NCBI GenBank assembly: GCA_025869455.1
Contig: JAOZVT010000676.1
Span: 1-7,490 of the forward strand
Direction: 5' to 3'
DNA length: 7,490 nt
Source of the DNA: Prosthecobacter sp.
GTDB taxonomy: Bacteria; Verrucomicrobiota; Verrucomicrobiia; Verrucomicrobiales; Verrucomicrobiaceae
Shown: one piece after another, positions 6,871 to 7,490 of the stretch
Position numbering within the stretch: position 1 is the stretch's first letter
Layout: each line of letters opens with the position of its first letter
Made by a program: the position numbers and the translations under genes
Notes under the pieces: model-generated
The model's database searches: none
What the model saw: the letters and a program-made list of their open reading frames with translations, nothing else
What the model was told of the DNA's origin: nothing

Positions 6871-6915
6871 TGATGTATCAATATCTGTTAATCTTAATAT
6901 GATATATTTTGAGCA
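6869..6915 (-). promoter_or_regulatory. AT-rich leader with inverted repeats before the atypical sulfatase
   Basis: The stretch just upstream of the sulfatase start is strikingly AT-rich compared with its surroundings and probably contains a promoter. It holds a 6-bp-arm inverted repeat ATTGAT-GT-ATCAAT (6869-6882), which overlaps the start codon (6868-6870), and a second one, AATAT-GAT-ATATT, just upstream, close to 6896-6908. Several TATA-like hexamers occur but no -35/-10 pair stands out. A repressor site covering the translation start is possible. No strong Shine-Dalgarno sequence is seen. Confidence 0.35.
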
Positions 6916-6943
6916 TTGAACCCGAACTCCGCGATTGATCACG

Positions 6944-6965
6944 GCCAGCATCTGCAAATGTTGGC
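6944..6965. repeat. Stem-loop sequence just after the PEBP-like gene
   Basis: Arms GCCAGCAT (6944-6951) and ATGTTGGC (6958-6965) form an 8-bp stem with one non-canonical position around a 6-base loop, beginning two bases after the stop codon at 6968-6970. On the minus strand the odd position is an A-C mismatch and no U-run follows, so it is at best a weak or factor-assisted terminator. It may simply be a 3'-end stabilising hairpin. Confidence 0.25.
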
Positions 6966-6967
6966 AT

Positions 6968-7490
6968 TCATTTCTGGGAGGGTAATCTGCGAGGTTTTCT
7001 GCTTGTTTGGCCAGAGTCTTCACTCCCCTGGCTGGTGTGAACCACATGCAGAGACGAACTGGCGAGAACCTTGCCTTTCATGGCTGCCATCAAAACCTCA
7101 CGATTCACCTCGCGGGGTAGCTGCTGGATCGCCAGCGGGGCGGAGAGTGCATAAAGCGTCAGCACATAGGTCTTTGAACCTGGGCCTTTGGAGTGAGGTG
7201 GCTCGTAGCCAATCTGACCACGGAACCCCGTACCCACTTTGCCCACACCCTGGACATTTTTTGGCAGGCTGGTGAGTGAGGCCGGCAGATCATACAGGGT
7301 CCAATACCACTTCATCACGCCTTCAGGATCCAAGTGGTCCATGATCAAGGCATAACCTTGAGTCCCGGTGGGAATACCTTTCCATTCCAGTGGCAGCGTG
7401 GCACCGCTGCCATCACCCGTATAATCCACCGGCATTTCAGCGCCGTCTGCCACTTCGGAACTGGAGAGGAGAAAGCTTCCATTGCTGCTG
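6968..7490 (-). CDS. PEBP/YbhB-YbcL family protein, 5' end beyond window
   Basis: The C-terminal 173 residues of a phosphatidylethanolamine-binding-protein-like polypeptide; the frame stays open through the right edge, so the N-terminus is missing. The visible order matches the family: FLLSSSEVADGAEMPVDYTG, then LPLEWKGIP, ALIMDHLDPEG, KWYWTLYDLPA, a GYEPPHSKGPGSKTY block and LTLYALSAPL, ending with VLMAAMKGKVLASSSLHVV. The bacterial family is thought to bind small anionic ligands, but the physiological role is mostly unknown. Compared with the classic DPDAP...HW pattern the ligand loop is changed to DHLDPEG...KW, as in a subgroup I recall from PVC bacteria. A GTG codon at 7453 is in frame but falls inside the first conserved strand, so it is not a believable start. 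After the usual family end there is a polar, basic tail of about 20 residues. The gene shares strand with the sulfatase 97 bases downstream, but an operon is uncertain. Confidence 0.88.
   Translation of the reverse strand, partial: SSNGSFLLSSSEVADGAEMPVDYTGDGSGATLPLEWKGIPTGTQGYALIMDHLDPEGVMKWYWTLYDLPASLTSLPKNVQGVGKVGTGFRGQIGYEPPHSKGPGSKTYVLTLYALSAPLAIQQLPREVNREVLMAAMKGKVLASSSLHVVHTSQGSEDSGQTSRKPRRLPSQK

Noticed and set aside
6871..7047. Upstream in-frame extension of the atypical sulfatase by 59 codons
   Set aside because: It overlaps the end of the PEBP gene, crosses the AT-rich leader, and buries the signal peptide; the start at 6870 is preferred.
7451..7453. GTG as the start of the PEBP-like gene
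   Set aside because: The codons before it encode a segment (FLLSSSE) that matches the first conserved strand of the family and stay open to the window edge, so the gene begins outside.

Overview
The window looks like a chromosomal segment from a PVC-superphylum bacterium, most likely Verrucomicrobia (Prosthecobacter/Verrucomicrobium-like) or Planctomycetes. The evidence is the combination of several secreted formylglycine-type sulfatases, a multidomain planctomycete-type cytochrome (PSCyt1/DUF1587/DUF1595/DUF1592/DUF1588/DUF1585) and a DUF1552 (HXXSHH) protein, families concentrated in that group. Base composition is moderately GC-rich by eye. No rRNA, tRNA, CRISPR array, insertion sequence or transposase is visible, and no stretch over 300 bases lacks a gene.

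All six genes lie on the minus strand, so transcription runs right to left. In that order they are: a PEBP/YbhB-like protein entering from the right edge (5' end missing, 6968-7490); a 97-base AT-rich gap; a 444-residue sulfatase with an atypical active-site motif (5536-6870); a 157-base gap with a spaced direct repeat; the large di-CxxCH cytochrome-like protein (3012-5378); 34 bases later the DUF1552 protein (1715-2977); a 75-base gap holding an inverted repeat; a canonical 495-residue sulfatase (152-1639); and, a few bases on, the first ~44 codons of another sulfatase that leaves the window on the left (1-132).

Every gene whose N-terminus is visible encodes an export signal: Sec-type on the three sulfatases and the cytochrome, Tat-like on the DUF1552 protein. 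The likely theme is extracytoplasmic processing of sulfated polysaccharides. The sulfatases would remove sulfate esters. The cytochrome/DUF1552 pair, whose biochemical role is not established, may do a redox or hydrolytic step on the same substrate. That functional link is inferred from gene order only. Maturation factors (formylglycine-generating enzyme, cytochrome c assembly, Tat) must be encoded elsewhere.

Points most worth a second look are the C-E-C-S-R motif and missing His in the 444-residue sulfatase, the sulfatase-flanked cytochrome/DUF1552 pair, and several symmetric or repeated DNA elements in the intergenic gaps.
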